64,000 nucleotides of DNA, from positions 56,976 to 120,975 of the forward strand of contig CALSPA010000002.1 of NCBI GenBank assembly GCA_943788115.1. Direction: 5' to 3'. The stretch is from an uncultured Flavobacteriales bacterium. Its GTDB lineage: Bacteria > Bacteroidota > Bacteroidia > Flavobacteriales_D > Parvicellaceae. Positions within the stretch are counted from its first letter, which is position 1; every line of letters starts with the position of its first letter. This document shows, in pieces, positions 42,899-52,853 of this stretch. The notes beneath the pieces are model-generated. The model ran no database searches and was not told the DNA's origin. It worked only from the letters and a program-made list of their open reading frames with translations. Made by a program: the position numbers and the translations under genes.

Positions 42899-43465
42899 TT
42901 ATTTCTTCTTTACCCAACCCTCTAATTCAGAGCTAATTAGAAACTCATTTGCTTGTTTTCTTGAAGCAAAACAATTAACAACTGCACATGTGAAATTCTC
43001 ATCTGCTTTGTATATAAAAGACAATTCAAAACCATTTTTTTTAAGGTCCTCAACTAAATTAATTGCATTCTGTTCTACTTTAAATGACCCAACAACAACG
43101 AGGTACTTTTTATCCAACTCTTGGAAATCATCATTAAAAGTTGAATCTATTGTTAAGGTTACATTTTCGACAACATTAGTGAAAGAAGAATTTTCAAGCT
43201 CTTCTTGAATCTCTACCTCTTTTTTTAACTCAATAGAGCTAGTTGGCTTTTCTGTGGACTCTGGCTGAATTAAAGAATCAACTGATGTCTTAATTTCAAT
43301 TCTAGTTTCATCATCTATTAATGAATCATTACTAACTTCAAATTCTTGATTAGAAACAACAATTTTCTTTTTTAGCTTATTATCTACATTTATTGAAAAA
43401 AATATCAAAACTATACCCCCAATAAATAAAATAGCTCCTAGAAATATGTAAACTTTGTTAATCAA
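42899..43465 (-). CDS. SPOR-domain membrane protein
   Basis: N-terminal TM; YLVVVGSFKVEQNAINLVEDLKKNGFELSFIYKADENFTCAVVNCFASRKQANEFL. Confidence 0.8.
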   Translation of the reverse strand: MINKVYIFLGAILFIGGIVLIFFSINVDNKLKKKIVVSNQEFEVSNDSLIDDETRIEIKTSVDSLIQPESTEKPTSSIELKKEVEIQEELENSSFTNVVENVTLTIDSTFNDDFQELDKKYLVVVGSFKVEQNAINLVEDLKKNGFELSFIYKADENFTCAVVNCFASRKQANEFLISSELEGWVKKK

Positions 43466-44279
43466 TAACTTTTATTTTAATTAAAATATTTTCTAACGGA
43501 CGATCTTGTGCATCAGTCAATACTGAATTAATCTGATCAACAACTCTTAAACCCTTGATAACTTCACCAAAAACTGTATAATCACCATCTAAATGTGGGT
43601 TACCACCATATTTACGATAAATAACCCGATTTGGTTCTGGAATTTTAATAGAATAAATATCTTCTAACTTATCCATATAGCTATCACTTATTTTACCTTT
43701 TTGAACAATGAAAAAATTATAGGGACTCGAATTTTTATCAAACTTTTTAGGATCTTTAAAATACTGTTCTTGAACAGCCATTGATAATGCTCCTCTTTTA
43801 TGTAAATGATTAGATTTTATTTCAGATGGAATCCTGTAGTTTCCAATTTTCGCCATTTTATGAAAAACATTATCTCTATCACTATTCCCGCCTTGAATCA
43901 TGAAGTTTCTGATTACTCTATAAAAAAGCGTATTGTCAAAAAAACCCTTTTTAATTAGCATTATAAAGTTTGCTCTATGTAATGGTGTATCGTCATACAA
44001 TCTCAATCTTATTTCACCATATAAAGTTTGAATTACCACAATTTTTTCAGTGTTAGATAAACCATAATCCATTAGTTTTTTTTCTACATTTTTATTAGTT
44101 ATCAGTTTAGAAATTTCAAATGTCTCAATTAGTTTATCTTCAGAATTATCTTTTTTAGGTGCTAAATTTTTAGTTACTGCAACTTTAGAATCAATTTTCT
44201 GATTGTATGGATAATCATTTCCACAAGCAAGCATAGCGTAAATTAAAAATGAATATGAAATTATTTCTAAAAACCTCAT
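43458..44279 (-). CDS. Cyclophilin-type peptidylprolyl isomerase lipoprotein
   Basis: IRLRLYDDTPLHRANFIMLIKKGFFDNTLFYRVIRNFMIQGGN; DGDYTVFGEVIKGLRVVDQI. Confidence 0.92.
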   Translation of the reverse strand: MRFLEIISYSFLIYAMLACGNDYPYNQKIDSKVAVTKNLAPKKDNSEDKLIETFEISKLITNKNVEKKLMDYGLSNTEKIVVIQTLYGEIRLRLYDDTPLHRANFIMLIKKGFFDNTLFYRVIRNFMIQGGNSDRDNVFHKMAKIGNYRIPSEIKSNHLHKRGALSMAVQEQYFKDPKKFDKNSSPYNFFIVQKGKISDSYMDKLEDIYSIKIPEPNRVIYRKYGGNPHLDGDYTVFGEVIKGLRVVDQINSVLTDAQDRPLENILIKIKVID

Positions 44280-45133
44280 TGAAATAACACTATAATTAAA
44301 ATAAAAAAACCAAAAATCGCTATGTATGTAAATAGATAAGATGAAAGTATATGAATTGTATTTGGACCTCTAGAAAACAGGGTAACTAATGGTAAAGAAA
44401 AAATAAAAACGAATAGATATAACATTTGAAAAAAAGAACCTTTATTAAAAAAAGAAACTTCATTAGCTGCACCAAAACAATTGATGGTTAACAATTGCTT
44501 GAAAATTTTAGTTTCGTGAAATCTGAAATTAATAATCCTATTTGAAAGTTCACATGACCTATTAATTTTCCTTAAATCTTCTAAATCGGTTTTAAAAACA
44601 AACTCTTGAGGAAAATCAAATGAATTAAGATTTTTGAAAGTTAAATGATAAAAATTATCATTGCTGTTAAATTCCTTTTTAATTAAAGACCCTTCAATTA
44701 CTTTATATGGAATTAACCAATAATCTAAAATCAAAAGTGAGGAAAATAATACACTGATTATACTTACATATAATGAAATTTTTCTCATAGGAGATTTCCT
44801 GAGTTGAATGTATGAGATGTAATTTATTCTAGATTCTTTTATATTTTTCATTCTAGAATAGTTGGTAGCCCACTCCATTCTTTTTTTCAATTCTTCTTCA
44901 GAAATATTATTTTTCGTTTTTACATCAGGCTCATTAAAAGTTGTTTTAGTTTTGTAATTCTCATCTGTAAGCGTTGCATAAGCCTCATTAATTTGAATAA
45001 ACTTCTGGTGAGATTTTTCATTTTTATTTTTATCTGGATGATGAAGCATAGCTAATTTTCGATATGCTTTTTTAATGTCTTCCTCAGAAGCACCATTAGA
45101 CAATCCTAATATTTTATAAAATTTATCTTTCAA
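44276..45133 (-). CDS. J-domain membrane protein
   Basis: KFYKILGLSNGASEEDIKKAYRKLAMLHHPDKNKNEKSHQKFIQINEAYATL. Confidence 0.92.
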   Translation of the reverse strand: MKDKFYKILGLSNGASEEDIKKAYRKLAMLHHPDKNKNEKSHQKFIQINEAYATLTDENYKTKTTFNEPDVKTKNNISEEELKKRMEWATNYSRMKNIKESRINYISYIQLRKSPMRKISLYVSIISVLFSSLLILDYWLIPYKVIEGSLIKKEFNSNDNFYHLTFKNLNSFDFPQEFVFKTDLEDLRKINRSCELSNRIINFRFHETKIFKQLLTINCFGAANEVSFFNKGSFFQMLYLFVFIFSLPLVTLFSRGPNTIHILSSYLFTYIAIFGFFILIIVLFQ

Positions 45134-45212
45134 AACGATTAAAACCTTGTTTAAACTTAAATTAATTTTAAGCTATAGCCAAAATTTATTTATAGATAAG
45201 ATAGGTTATTTC

Positions 45213-45220
45213 TATATTTG
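45213..45220 (+). promoter_or_regulatory. Bacteroidetes -7 element (TATATTTG) upstream of fabI
   Basis: TAnnTTTG match 23 nt before ATG 45244. Confidence 0.5.
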
Positions 45221-45243
45221 GAGAATATTAAACAATATACACT

Positions 45244-46050
45244 ATGTCAAACAATTTATTGAAAGGTAAAAGAGGAATTATTTTTGGAGCTTTGAACGAG
45301 ATGTCCATTGCATGGAAAGTTGCTGAAAGAGCTCATGAAGAAGGTGCTCAATTCGTTCTAACAAATGCACCAATAGCCATGAGAATGGGTGAAATAAATA
45401 CACTTGCAGAAAAAACAAATTCTCAAGTGATACCTGCCGATGCAACTTCTATAGAAGATTTAACAAAACTATTAACACAGAGTCAAGAAATTTTAGGTGG
45501 TAAAATTGACTTTATTCTTCATTCAATTGGTATGTCACCAAATGTTAGAAAGAAAAAAGAATATACCGGTTTAAATTACGAATGGTACAAACAAACTTTA
45601 GATGTTTCTGCTATTTCCTTACATAAAACCTTACAGGTAGCAAAAGATTTAGATGCCATCAATGATTGGGGTTCTGTTGTTGCCTTAACCTACATAGCTG
45701 CTCAACGTATTTTCCCTGATTATAACGACATGGCAGATGCAAAGTCATTATTGGAATCAATTACTAGAAGCTTTGGATACCATTACGGAGTTAGTAAAAA
45801 AGTTAGAGTAAATACAATTTCTCAATCTCCTACTGTTACAACTGCTGGAAGTGGTGTTTCTGGTTTTGACAAATTCATTAGTTACAGTGAAAACATGAGC
45901 CCACTTGGAAATGCGGGGGCTGTTGATTGTGCTAACTATTGCATTTCAATGTTTAGCGACTTAACAAAATTCGTAACCATGCAAAACTTATTTCATGATG
46001 GTGGTTTTTCAGCAACTGGAGTAACAACATCAGTAATGGATAAGTTTTAA
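45244..46050 (+). CDS. fabI: Enoyl-ACP reductase (SDR)
   Basis: GKRGIIFGALNEMSIAWKVAERAHEEGAQFVLTN; VVALTYIAAQRIFPDYNDMADAKSLLES. Confidence 0.93.
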   Translation: MSNNLLKGKRGIIFGALNEMSIAWKVAERAHEEGAQFVLTNAPIAMRMGEINTLAEKTNSQVIPADATSIEDLTKLLTQSQEILGGKIDFILHSIGMSPNVRKKKEYTGLNYEWYKQTLDVSAISLHKTLQVAKDLDAINDWGSVVALTYIAAQRIFPDYNDMADAKSLLESITRSFGYHYGVSKKVRVNTISQSPTVTTAGSGVSGFDKFISYSENMSPLGNAGAVDCANYCISMFSDLTKFVTMQNLFHDGGFSATGVTTSVMDKF

Positions 46051-46070
46051 TTTTTCACTAAAACATTTTA

Positions 46071-46098
46071 AGAGCCTCAAAAATTGAGGCTTTTTTTT
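46071..46098 (+). terminator. Rho-independent terminator after fabI
   Basis: agcctcaaaaattgaggct followed by tttttttt. Confidence 0.85.
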
Positions 46099-46112
46099 TA
46101 CTTTAGATTTAT

Positions 46113-47402
46113 ATGCTTAAAGATCTTTATGATAAATACATTAGCTGTGGGTATCAAATCTCTACAGATACAAGAAATATTAAAGACAAATCTTTGTTTG
46201 TTGCATTAAAAGGACCAAACTTTAACGCAAATTTATTTGTTAATCAAGCATTAGAAAAAGGTGCAAAATATGCTTTAATTGACGATGCTAAATATGCCAT
46301 CAAAGGAAAGACCATTCTAGTCGACAATACGCTTAAAACATTACAAGACCTTGCCAATCACCATAGAAATCAATTTTCAATTCCAGTAATTGGAATTACA
46401 GGAAGTAATGGGAAAACAACTTCCAAAGAACTTATAGGGGCTGTTTTAAAAAGTGAGTTCAATGTTCTTGTTACTCAAGGAAACTTAAACAATCATATCG
46501 GAGTTCCTCTCACCCTTCTTAGGCTTAACAAAAGTCATCAGATAGCTATTATTGAAATGGGAGCAAATCATATAGGTGAGATTAGAGAGTTATCTTCAAT
46601 AGTAGAACCAACTCATGGTGTGATTACCAATATCGGAATTGCTCATATTGAAGGTTTTGGCTCTAAAGAGGGAGTTTTAAAAACTAAAAAAGAACTTTAT
46701 GATCATATAGCAACTAAAAATGGAATACTTTTTTGCAATCAAGATGATGAACAATTAACCAATATTCTTCCAAAAAACACTCAAAACGTACTGTTCGGAA
46801 AAAACTCTACTAAAATATCAGGACAAATAAAAGAAGCGAACCCTTTTATATCTTTTTCATGGGAAATTGAAAATTATAAATCAAATGAGCTTAAAACCCA
46901 TCTTATAGGAGAATATAATTTTTACAATTTCTTATTAGCAATTACTATCGGAACTTTCTTTAAAGTTAAACCATCTAACATTAACAGTTCTTTGGTTAAC
47001 TACCAACCGTCAAACAACAGATCTCAAGTTGTTAAAACTGAACACAACACTGTAATTGTTGATTGCTACAACGCAAATCCAACAAGTGTAATGGCTGCAT
47101 TAAATAGCTTTAAATTAATTGACAGTGAAAATAAACTTGTTATTCTAGGAGACATGCTAGAATTGGGTAATATTTCTGCAACTGAACATTTAAATATTTT
47201 AAATTTCTTATCCAACAACAATATAAATTGCATAACTGTTGGAAATGAATTTAAAAAAGTGAAAAGTGAATTTAAAAATTTTGCTACTGTAGAATTACTA
47301 ATTGAACACATTAAGAATAATCAAATAAAATCTAATTTCCTTCTTTTAAAAGGATCTAGAGCTATAAAACTAGAAACATTGATTAACTCAAAAGCAATTT
47401 AA
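46113..47402 (+). CDS. murF: UDP-MurNAc-tripeptide--D-Ala-D-Ala ligase
   Basis: ISTDTRNIKDKSLFVALKGPNFNAN; GITGSNGKTTSKELI; VDCYNANPTSVMAAL. Confidence 0.95.
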   Translation: MLKDLYDKYISCGYQISTDTRNIKDKSLFVALKGPNFNANLFVNQALEKGAKYALIDDAKYAIKGKTILVDNTLKTLQDLANHHRNQFSIPVIGITGSNGKTTSKELIGAVLKSEFNVLVTQGNLNNHIGVPLTLLRLNKSHQIAIIEMGANHIGEIRELSSIVEPTHGVITNIGIAHIEGFGSKEGVLKTKKELYDHIATKNGILFCNQDDEQLTNILPKNTQNVLFGKNSTKISGQIKEANPFISFSWEIENYKSNELKTHLIGEYNFYNFLLAITIGTFFKVKPSNINSSLVNYQPSNNRSQVVKTEHNTVIVDCYNANPTSVMAALNSFKLIDSENKLVILGDMLELGNISATEHLNILNFLSNNNINCITVGNEFKKVKSEFKNFATVELLIEHIKNNQIKSNFLLLKGSRAIKLETLINSKAI

Positions 47403-47555
47403 ATGACACCAGGGGAATATCTTATAACAGGGTTTGTAATTACTATATTTATTCTAGGGATTTATGCAGGATTACGACTTTACAAATGGAATAGAAATGA
47501 CATGCGTAAAAAATTAGAGAAAAATATAGAAAAGAAAAAAAACAAAAACACTTAA
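47403..47555 (+). CDS. 50-aa single-TM small protein (absent from the ORF track)
   Basis: ATG directly after murF stop: MTPGEYLITGFVITIFILGIYAGLRLYKWNRNDMRKKLEKNIEKKKNKNT. Confidence 0.6.
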   Translation: MTPGEYLITGFVITIFILGIYAGLRLYKWNRNDMRKKLEKNIEKKKNKNT

Positions 47556-47558
47556 CTC

Positions 47559-47876
47559 ATGTTTGGAAAAAACAATATGCAAGAAATGATGGCTAAACTT
47601 CAAGATATGAAAGGTGCAGTCGATAATTCAAAAAAAAAATTAGCAAACATTAATGTGAAAGGTGAATCTCAATGTAAACGAATTCGCTATGTTCTAGATG
47701 GAAATAGAAAAATAAAAGACCTAACAATAGATGATGAGTTATTAAACTCAGATAAGGATGAGTTGATTGATTTACTCATTATTTCATTCAACAAGGCAAT
47801 AGAAGATGCAGATTATGTTAACGAAAATGAGCTTAAAAATACTGCGCTTAATGTATTTCCTGAGATGGGAAAATAA
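47559..47876 (+). CDS. YbaB/EbfC family nucleoid-associated protein
   Basis: QEMMAKLQDMKGAVDNSKKKLANINVKGES; ELLNSDKDELIDLLIISFNKAIEDA. Confidence 0.88.
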   Translation: MFGKNNMQEMMAKLQDMKGAVDNSKKKLANINVKGESQCKRIRYVLDGNRKIKDLTIDDELLNSDKDELIDLLIISFNKAIEDADYVNENELKNTALNVFPEMGK

Positions 47877-48662
47877 TTAAGTAATTATTAAAGATATTGC
47901 CATAATAAACATACCCAAAATTAAACCCAACAAAGTATCTTTCTTATTGCCAAACTCCCAACTACTTGGAAGAAGACATACTAAAGATATGTAAACCATT
48001 ATTCCAGCAATTAAAGCAAAAGAACAAGAAAGCAACTCTTCACTTACATTGTTACCTACAAATAAAAAAACTAAAATTGCTCCTAAAGGTTCTGCAAAAC
48101 CACTAAATAATGAATACCTAAAAGCTTTCCATTTATTTCCAGTAGAGTAATATATAGGAACAGCCACAGAAACACCTTCTGGAATATTATGGAGTGCTAT
48201 AGCTATAGCTATAGGTAAACCCATAGAAAAGTCATTAACACTACTCAAAAAAGTAACAATTCCTTCAGGAAAATTATGAACAGCTAAAGCTATTGCCACT
48301 AGAATACCTGTTTTATAAAGCCCTTTGTTCTTAGTCAATGAAAGATGACTCTTATTTCCTTCTTGAAATAGAGCTGGCAACAATTTATCCAATAGGTAAA
48401 CAAGTAACATACCTATAAAAAACAAACAAACTGAAATGAATCCGCCATAATTTGAACCATAAATATCTTTCAAACTAATTTGTGCTTCTGGAAGCATCTC
48501 AACAAAAGAAACATAAATCATTACCCCAGCAGCAAAAGATGTACTTAATGCTAAGAAACGATTGTTTTTAATATTCGAAAAGAAAACAACAAGACCTCCA
48601 ATTCCAGTTGCTAAACCAGCAGCTAGAGTCAAAATAAATGCACCTATTACATGATCATCCAT
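47877..48662 (-). CDS. ZIP family metal transporter (ZupT-like)
   Basis: VAIALAVHNFPEGIVTFLSS; IAIALHNIPEGVSVAVPIYYSTG. Confidence 0.93.
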   Translation of the reverse strand: MDDHVIGAFILTLAAGLATGIGGLVVFFSNIKNNRFLALSTSFAAGVMIYVSFVEMLPEAQISLKDIYGSNYGGFISVCLFFIGMLLVYLLDKLLPALFQEGNKSHLSLTKNKGLYKTGILVAIALAVHNFPEGIVTFLSSVNDFSMGLPIAIAIALHNIPEGVSVAVPIYYSTGNKWKAFRYSLFSGFAEPLGAILVFLFVGNNVSEELLSCSFALIAGIMVYISLVCLLPSSWEFGNKKDTLLGLILGMFIMAISLIIT

Positions 48663-48716
48663 AATGTGCGAAAATATAGTATAATAAAGTTTTCATCAAT
48701 ACCTAAAAAATGGTAT

Positions 48717-49397
48717 TTAAGATTGTGAATTAAAACTAAACTGATTAGGGCTTACCAATTGTGTTTTTACTGCATACATTACAATACCAGCAGTATTGTT
48801 AACATTTAGTTTTTTCATTATGTTTTTTCGGTGTGTATTAACTGTATGATTACTTAAATACAATACGGCAGCAATTTGCGAGTTAGTATAACCTTCAGCA
48901 ATAAATTGAATAATTTGAAGCTCCCTTTCAGTAAGGTTTGCATCTTCGTAACTAAGAGTGTTAAATTTAATTTTATTAATGTCAACCGACTCATTTCTCA
49001 TTTGTGAAACAATATCTGAACAATAAAATTTATTACCCTTAATTGTTTCATTAATAGATTCAATAATTTCGTTTGCAGAACACTCCTTTTTGATGTGACT
49101 TTCAATTCCAGCTCTTACAGCTTGTACTATCGTATGAGCGTTTATGTAAGGAGTAATGGCTACGATTAATAAATTTTTAAATTTTGATTTTATTTTCACA
49201 ACATCATCAAGAGAAAAACCAGAAGATGTATAATCAATTATTAAAATAGAATTGGGAACAAGTTTTAATTGAGCTGTTAAATCAGAAGAATTAACAACTT
49301 CTGTTAAGTTAAACCCTGAGGATAAAGGTTTTAGAATGGCTTTTAATCCTCTTCTAACCAATTCTGAACTATCTGCTATTAAAATGTTTTTACTCAA
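48717..49397 (-). CDS. LuxR/NarL-type response regulator
   Basis: Receiver domain plus HTH LTERELQIIQFIAEGYTNSQIAAVLYLSNHTVNTHRKNIMKKL. Confidence 0.93.
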   Translation of the reverse strand: MSKNILIADSSELVRRGLKAILKPLSSGFNLTEVVNSSDLTAQLKLVPNSILIIDYTSSGFSLDDVVKIKSKFKNLLIVAITPYINAHTIVQAVRAGIESHIKKECSANEIIESINETIKGNKFYCSDIVSQMRNESVDINKIKFNTLSYEDANLTERELQIIQFIAEGYTNSQIAAVLYLSNHTVNTHRKNIMKKLNVNNTAGIVMYAVKTQLVSPNQFSFNSQS

Positions 49398-49480
49398 GTC
49401 TTATTAAGAACGATTATAAATAATAATACAAATATATAATTAGTGCTCAATAAAATTAAAAATAATTATAAACATCTATT

Positions 49481-49488
49481 TACATTTG
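49481..49488 (+). promoter_or_regulatory. Bacteroidetes -7 element (TACATTTG)
   Basis: TAnnTTTG directly upstream of ATG 49493, which would give a very short leader. Confidence 0.4.
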
Positions 49489-49492
49489 TACT

Positions 49493-49954
49493 ATGTATGA
49501 TAGGGAAACAGTAAGAAATACAAAAAGTTTGTTCTATACAAGTTTCGGAAAATTCATGAAAAATGAATACTCAAAAAGCGGGTTGAGGGTAAAATGGATT
49601 AATTACCAAACTGGAATTAAACAACTATACATTAGACTTGATGCAGATAATAAGAATGCGCGTTTCTGTATTGATATACAGCATAAAGACATTGATATTA
49701 GAGAACTGCAATACGCACAATTTGTAGAGCTAAATAAACTTTTCACTGCTATTTCGGATTTAAATTGGACTTGGAATGAAAATTTCACAAATGAAAACTC
49801 TAATCAATGCTGTAGAATATCTACAGAAATAGAAAACTTTAACATTTACGACAAAGCAAATTGGAAAATTGCATTTGATTTCTACAAGAAATCGTTAATT
49901 CATTTTGATGAGTTTTGGTATGATTACAAAGAACTATTTTTACAGCTTCAATAA
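49493..49954 (+). CDS. DUF4268-type protein
   Basis: RVKWINYQTGIKQLYIRLDADNKNARFCIDIQHKD. Confidence 0.75.
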   Translation: MYDRETVRNTKSLFYTSFGKFMKNEYSKSGLRVKWINYQTGIKQLYIRLDADNKNARFCIDIQHKDIDIRELQYAQFVELNKLFTAISDLNWTWNENFTNENSNQCCRISTEIENFNIYDKANWKIAFDFYKKSLIHFDEFWYDYKELFLQLQ

Positions 49955-49963
49955 TTAATTAAA

Positions 49964-51395
49964 ATGGAAATAAAAAGAGGCGAAGAAATAACGATTGAAA
50001 TCGAGGATTTTGCATACGGTGGTAAAGGAATAACTAAGCTACTAATAGATGAAAGGCCCTATGTTATCTTTACTTTAAATGGCATTCCAGGTCAAAAAGT
50101 TAAAGCTAGAGTCGTTAAAAAAAAGAAATCATTTGCTGAATGTAGAATTATTGAAGTAATAGAACACTCGGAATTTGAAATAAAGTCTTGCTACCAACGA
50201 ATTTCTGGAGCACCATACATCTCATTACCAATAGAAAAGCAACATCAATTTAAAAAAAAATCAACCTTTGATTTATTTACTAGAATTGGAGAATTATCAA
50301 ATTTAGACGAATTATTCGATGAATTTATTTGCTCTCCTAATTCATTCCATTACAGAAACAAAATGGAATATTCATTTTCTACAATCAAGCATGACTTAAC
50401 TACAAATGAGGAATTAGATGATGAATTTGCATTGGGGTTTAAGCATTCTGGAACATGGTGGAAAGTTGAAGATTTAGACCAAGATTCTGGAATGTTTGAT
50501 CAAGAACTAGAAAACAAACTAAAAGACATTAGATCATTTCTAAAATCAACCCAACTACCTGCTTGGCATCCACCATCAAAAGTTGGTTTTTTCAGACATT
50601 TGGTAGTTAGGAAAAGCTTTGCAAATGATGAATTGCTCATAAATTTAGTCACCTCAAATCAGGGATTAAAAAAATTTAACGCCTACAAAATTAGCTACTT
50701 ATTTACAATTACTATTTGGAGATCGTTTAGCCGGATTCATTCATACAGTTAACATTGATGTTGCCGATAGAGCGAAATTAGAAAATGGCACAAGCAACCT
50801 CATTTATGGGAAAAAAGTAATTGTAGAAAACATTCTGGATTTAGATTTTGAAATAAGTATGGAAAGTTTCTTTCAAACAAATCCTGCAAGTGCCCAAAAG
50901 TTATATAATAAAGTAATTGAATACACTCATTATAAAAATGAAATGTCTAACCAAGTTATTATGGATCTATTCTGTGGAACTGGAACAATAGGACAATTAA
51001 TTGCAAGTGGTATTCCTTCATCCAATGTAATTGGGGTTGATATTGTTAATTCTTCAATTGAAAATGCTAAAAAAAATGCAATTGAAAATAATTTAGATAA
51101 CATTAATTTTTTTGCTGAAGATGCTGGTAAGTTTATTTTAAATCATCCAGAATACATTGATAAAATAGGCACAATAATTCTAGATCCTCCAAGAGCTGGA
51201 ATAGCACCTAAAACATTAAGAAAAGTAATTAGACTAGGAGCTAAAAGAATTGTATACGTAAGTTGTAACCCATCTACTCAAGCAAGAGATGCTAAAGAAT
51301 TAACACAGGAAGGATATAAACTGCTTAAATTTTCATTAGTAGATCAGTTCCCACATACTGGTCACATAGAAAGCATTATGCTTTTCGAAAAGTAG
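49964..51395 (+). pseudogene. rlmD: 23S rRNA (uracil-C5)-methyltransferase, RlmD/TrmA-type; frameshifted near 50668-50690
   Basis: TRAM-like N-terminus and LLINLVTSNQGLKK in frame 1. FGDRLAGFIHTVNIDVADRAK, FFQTNPASAQKLY, DLFCGTGTIGQL and VYVSCNPSTQARD in the +1 frame. Loss of one A from the A7 tract restores GLKNLTPTKLATYLQLLFGDRLAGFIHTVN. Confidence 0.88.
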
Positions 51396-51396
51396 T

Positions 51397-52839
51397 TTAG
51401 TCATCTAGAGAATTTAACTTATCTAGTAAATTCTTAACTATTCTATCTAAATCCTTGTCTGGAAGAACTCCTAGCATTCCGTACATGACTGCAGATCGTT
51501 TAGGACTAGGGTCAATAGATGCAAATCTTTTTTGAATTTTAGAAATACTACCTTCAGGTAATAATTTACTGACAAGTTTTAATGTTGACACTTGAAATCG
51601 GTGCATTTTCTTGGAAACAGAAAAGGATTTAACTTTGGAAATAGACCATTTTAAATCTTTTATGAATGCCTCAATTATTTCAACTGAATGAACTTGAGAT
51701 ATTGTTAAATGTATTCCTGAAGGGTGTTGAAGCCGATCAAAACTCCAACCCTTAATGTTCATATTATCTGCTAACTCATGAATATCAATTGATTTTGACT
51801 GAATTGCTACCAAGCTCATTGAAGGGCTTCCAATTGTACTTAACTCTGGAATTTCATTTATTTTTTCAAGTAATAAATTAGTAGAATCCATTGTTTTCTG
51901 AACTAGCTTTAAATAGCCATTCTCGCCTATTGTATTTATAGCCGCCCAAGCGGCTGCTATAGAACCACCAGGTTTTGTTCCAAGCATTGTTGTCGATCCG
52001 TAAACTCCTCCACTCCACTTTGTATAAATACTGAATTGGAATTTTCTTAAAGAACGGTTTCTATATAAAATTACAGACGCTCCCTTTGCTGCATATCCGT
52101 ATTTATGCACATCTACAGAAATAGAAGTAACCCCCTTTAATTTAAAATCAAAGCAGGGTAAATCCCAGCCAAGTTTGTTCATAAATGGCAACATAAAACC
52201 ACCTATGCAACAATCAACATGAAGTAAAATATTTTTTTCTAAAGCCAAGTTTGACAATTCTTCGATTGGATCTATTAACCCATGAGGAAAAGAAGGTGCA
52301 GACCCCACAATCATTACGGTATTGTTGTTAATCTTTTCCTTAATCTTTGAAACATCAGCAACAAGATCAATTGTCGGTACTACAACTGCTTTAAGTCCAA
52401 AATAATTAGCCCCTTTTAAAAAAGCTGGATGAGCAGATGCTGGCACAATAACTTCAGGAACATCCATAAAAGGACGTGTTGTTTTTGAATAATCTCTAGC
52501 TGTTTTCAATGCAAGTAAAATACTTTCTGTACCACCAGAAGTCATGCACCCACTAGCGTTTGCTGGAGCATTAAAAAGATGATTAACCATTGCTACAACT
52601 TCAGCCTCTAATTTTCTTAAGCTAGGAAATAATTGAGGGTTAAGAGCATTGTCATGAAAGAATAAATTATATGCCTCATTAATGGTTTTGGCATATTCTT
52701 CACCGGGGTAATAAACGTAACCAAAAGATTTTCCAGACTTCCAATTAACATCAGAATTTTTTAAGAAATTTAAATCATTTAAAACTTGTTCTGAAGATCG
52801 TCCTTTACTAGGGAAACCTATTTTATTTAATTTTTTCAA
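51397..52839 (-). CDS. PLP-dependent decarboxylase / sphingosine-1-phosphate lyase-like
   Basis: NASGCMTSGGTESILLALKTAR; SVDVHKYGYAAKGASVILYRN. Confidence 0.9.
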   Translation of the reverse strand: MKKLNKIGFPSKGRSSEQVLNDLNFLKNSDVNWKSGKSFGYVYYPGEEYAKTINEAYNLFFHDNALNPQLFPSLRKLEAEVVAMVNHLFNAPANASGCMTSGGTESILLALKTARDYSKTTRPFMDVPEVIVPASAHPAFLKGANYFGLKAVVVPTIDLVADVSKIKEKINNNTVMIVGSAPSFPHGLIDPIEELSNLALEKNILLHVDCCIGGFMLPFMNKLGWDLPCFDFKLKGVTSISVDVHKYGYAAKGASVILYRNRSLRKFQFSIYTKWSGGVYGSTTMLGTKPGGSIAAAWAAINTIGENGYLKLVQKTMDSTNLLLEKINEIPELSTIGSPSMSLVAIQSKSIDIHELADNMNIKGWSFDRLQHPSGIHLTISQVHSVEIIEAFIKDLKWSISKVKSFSVSKKMHRFQVSTLKLVSKLLPEGSISKIQKRFASIDPSPKRSAVMYGMLGVLPDKDLDRIVKNLLDKLNSLDD

Positions 52840-52853
52840 TTTGATAATACACT

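Noticed and set aside
50668-50674. Programmed -1 ribosomal frameshifting at A AAA AAA in rlmD
   Set aside because: The downstream frame requires a +1 (or -2) shift, not -1, and no stimulatory pseudoknot was evident. An indel or transcriptional slippage is more likely.
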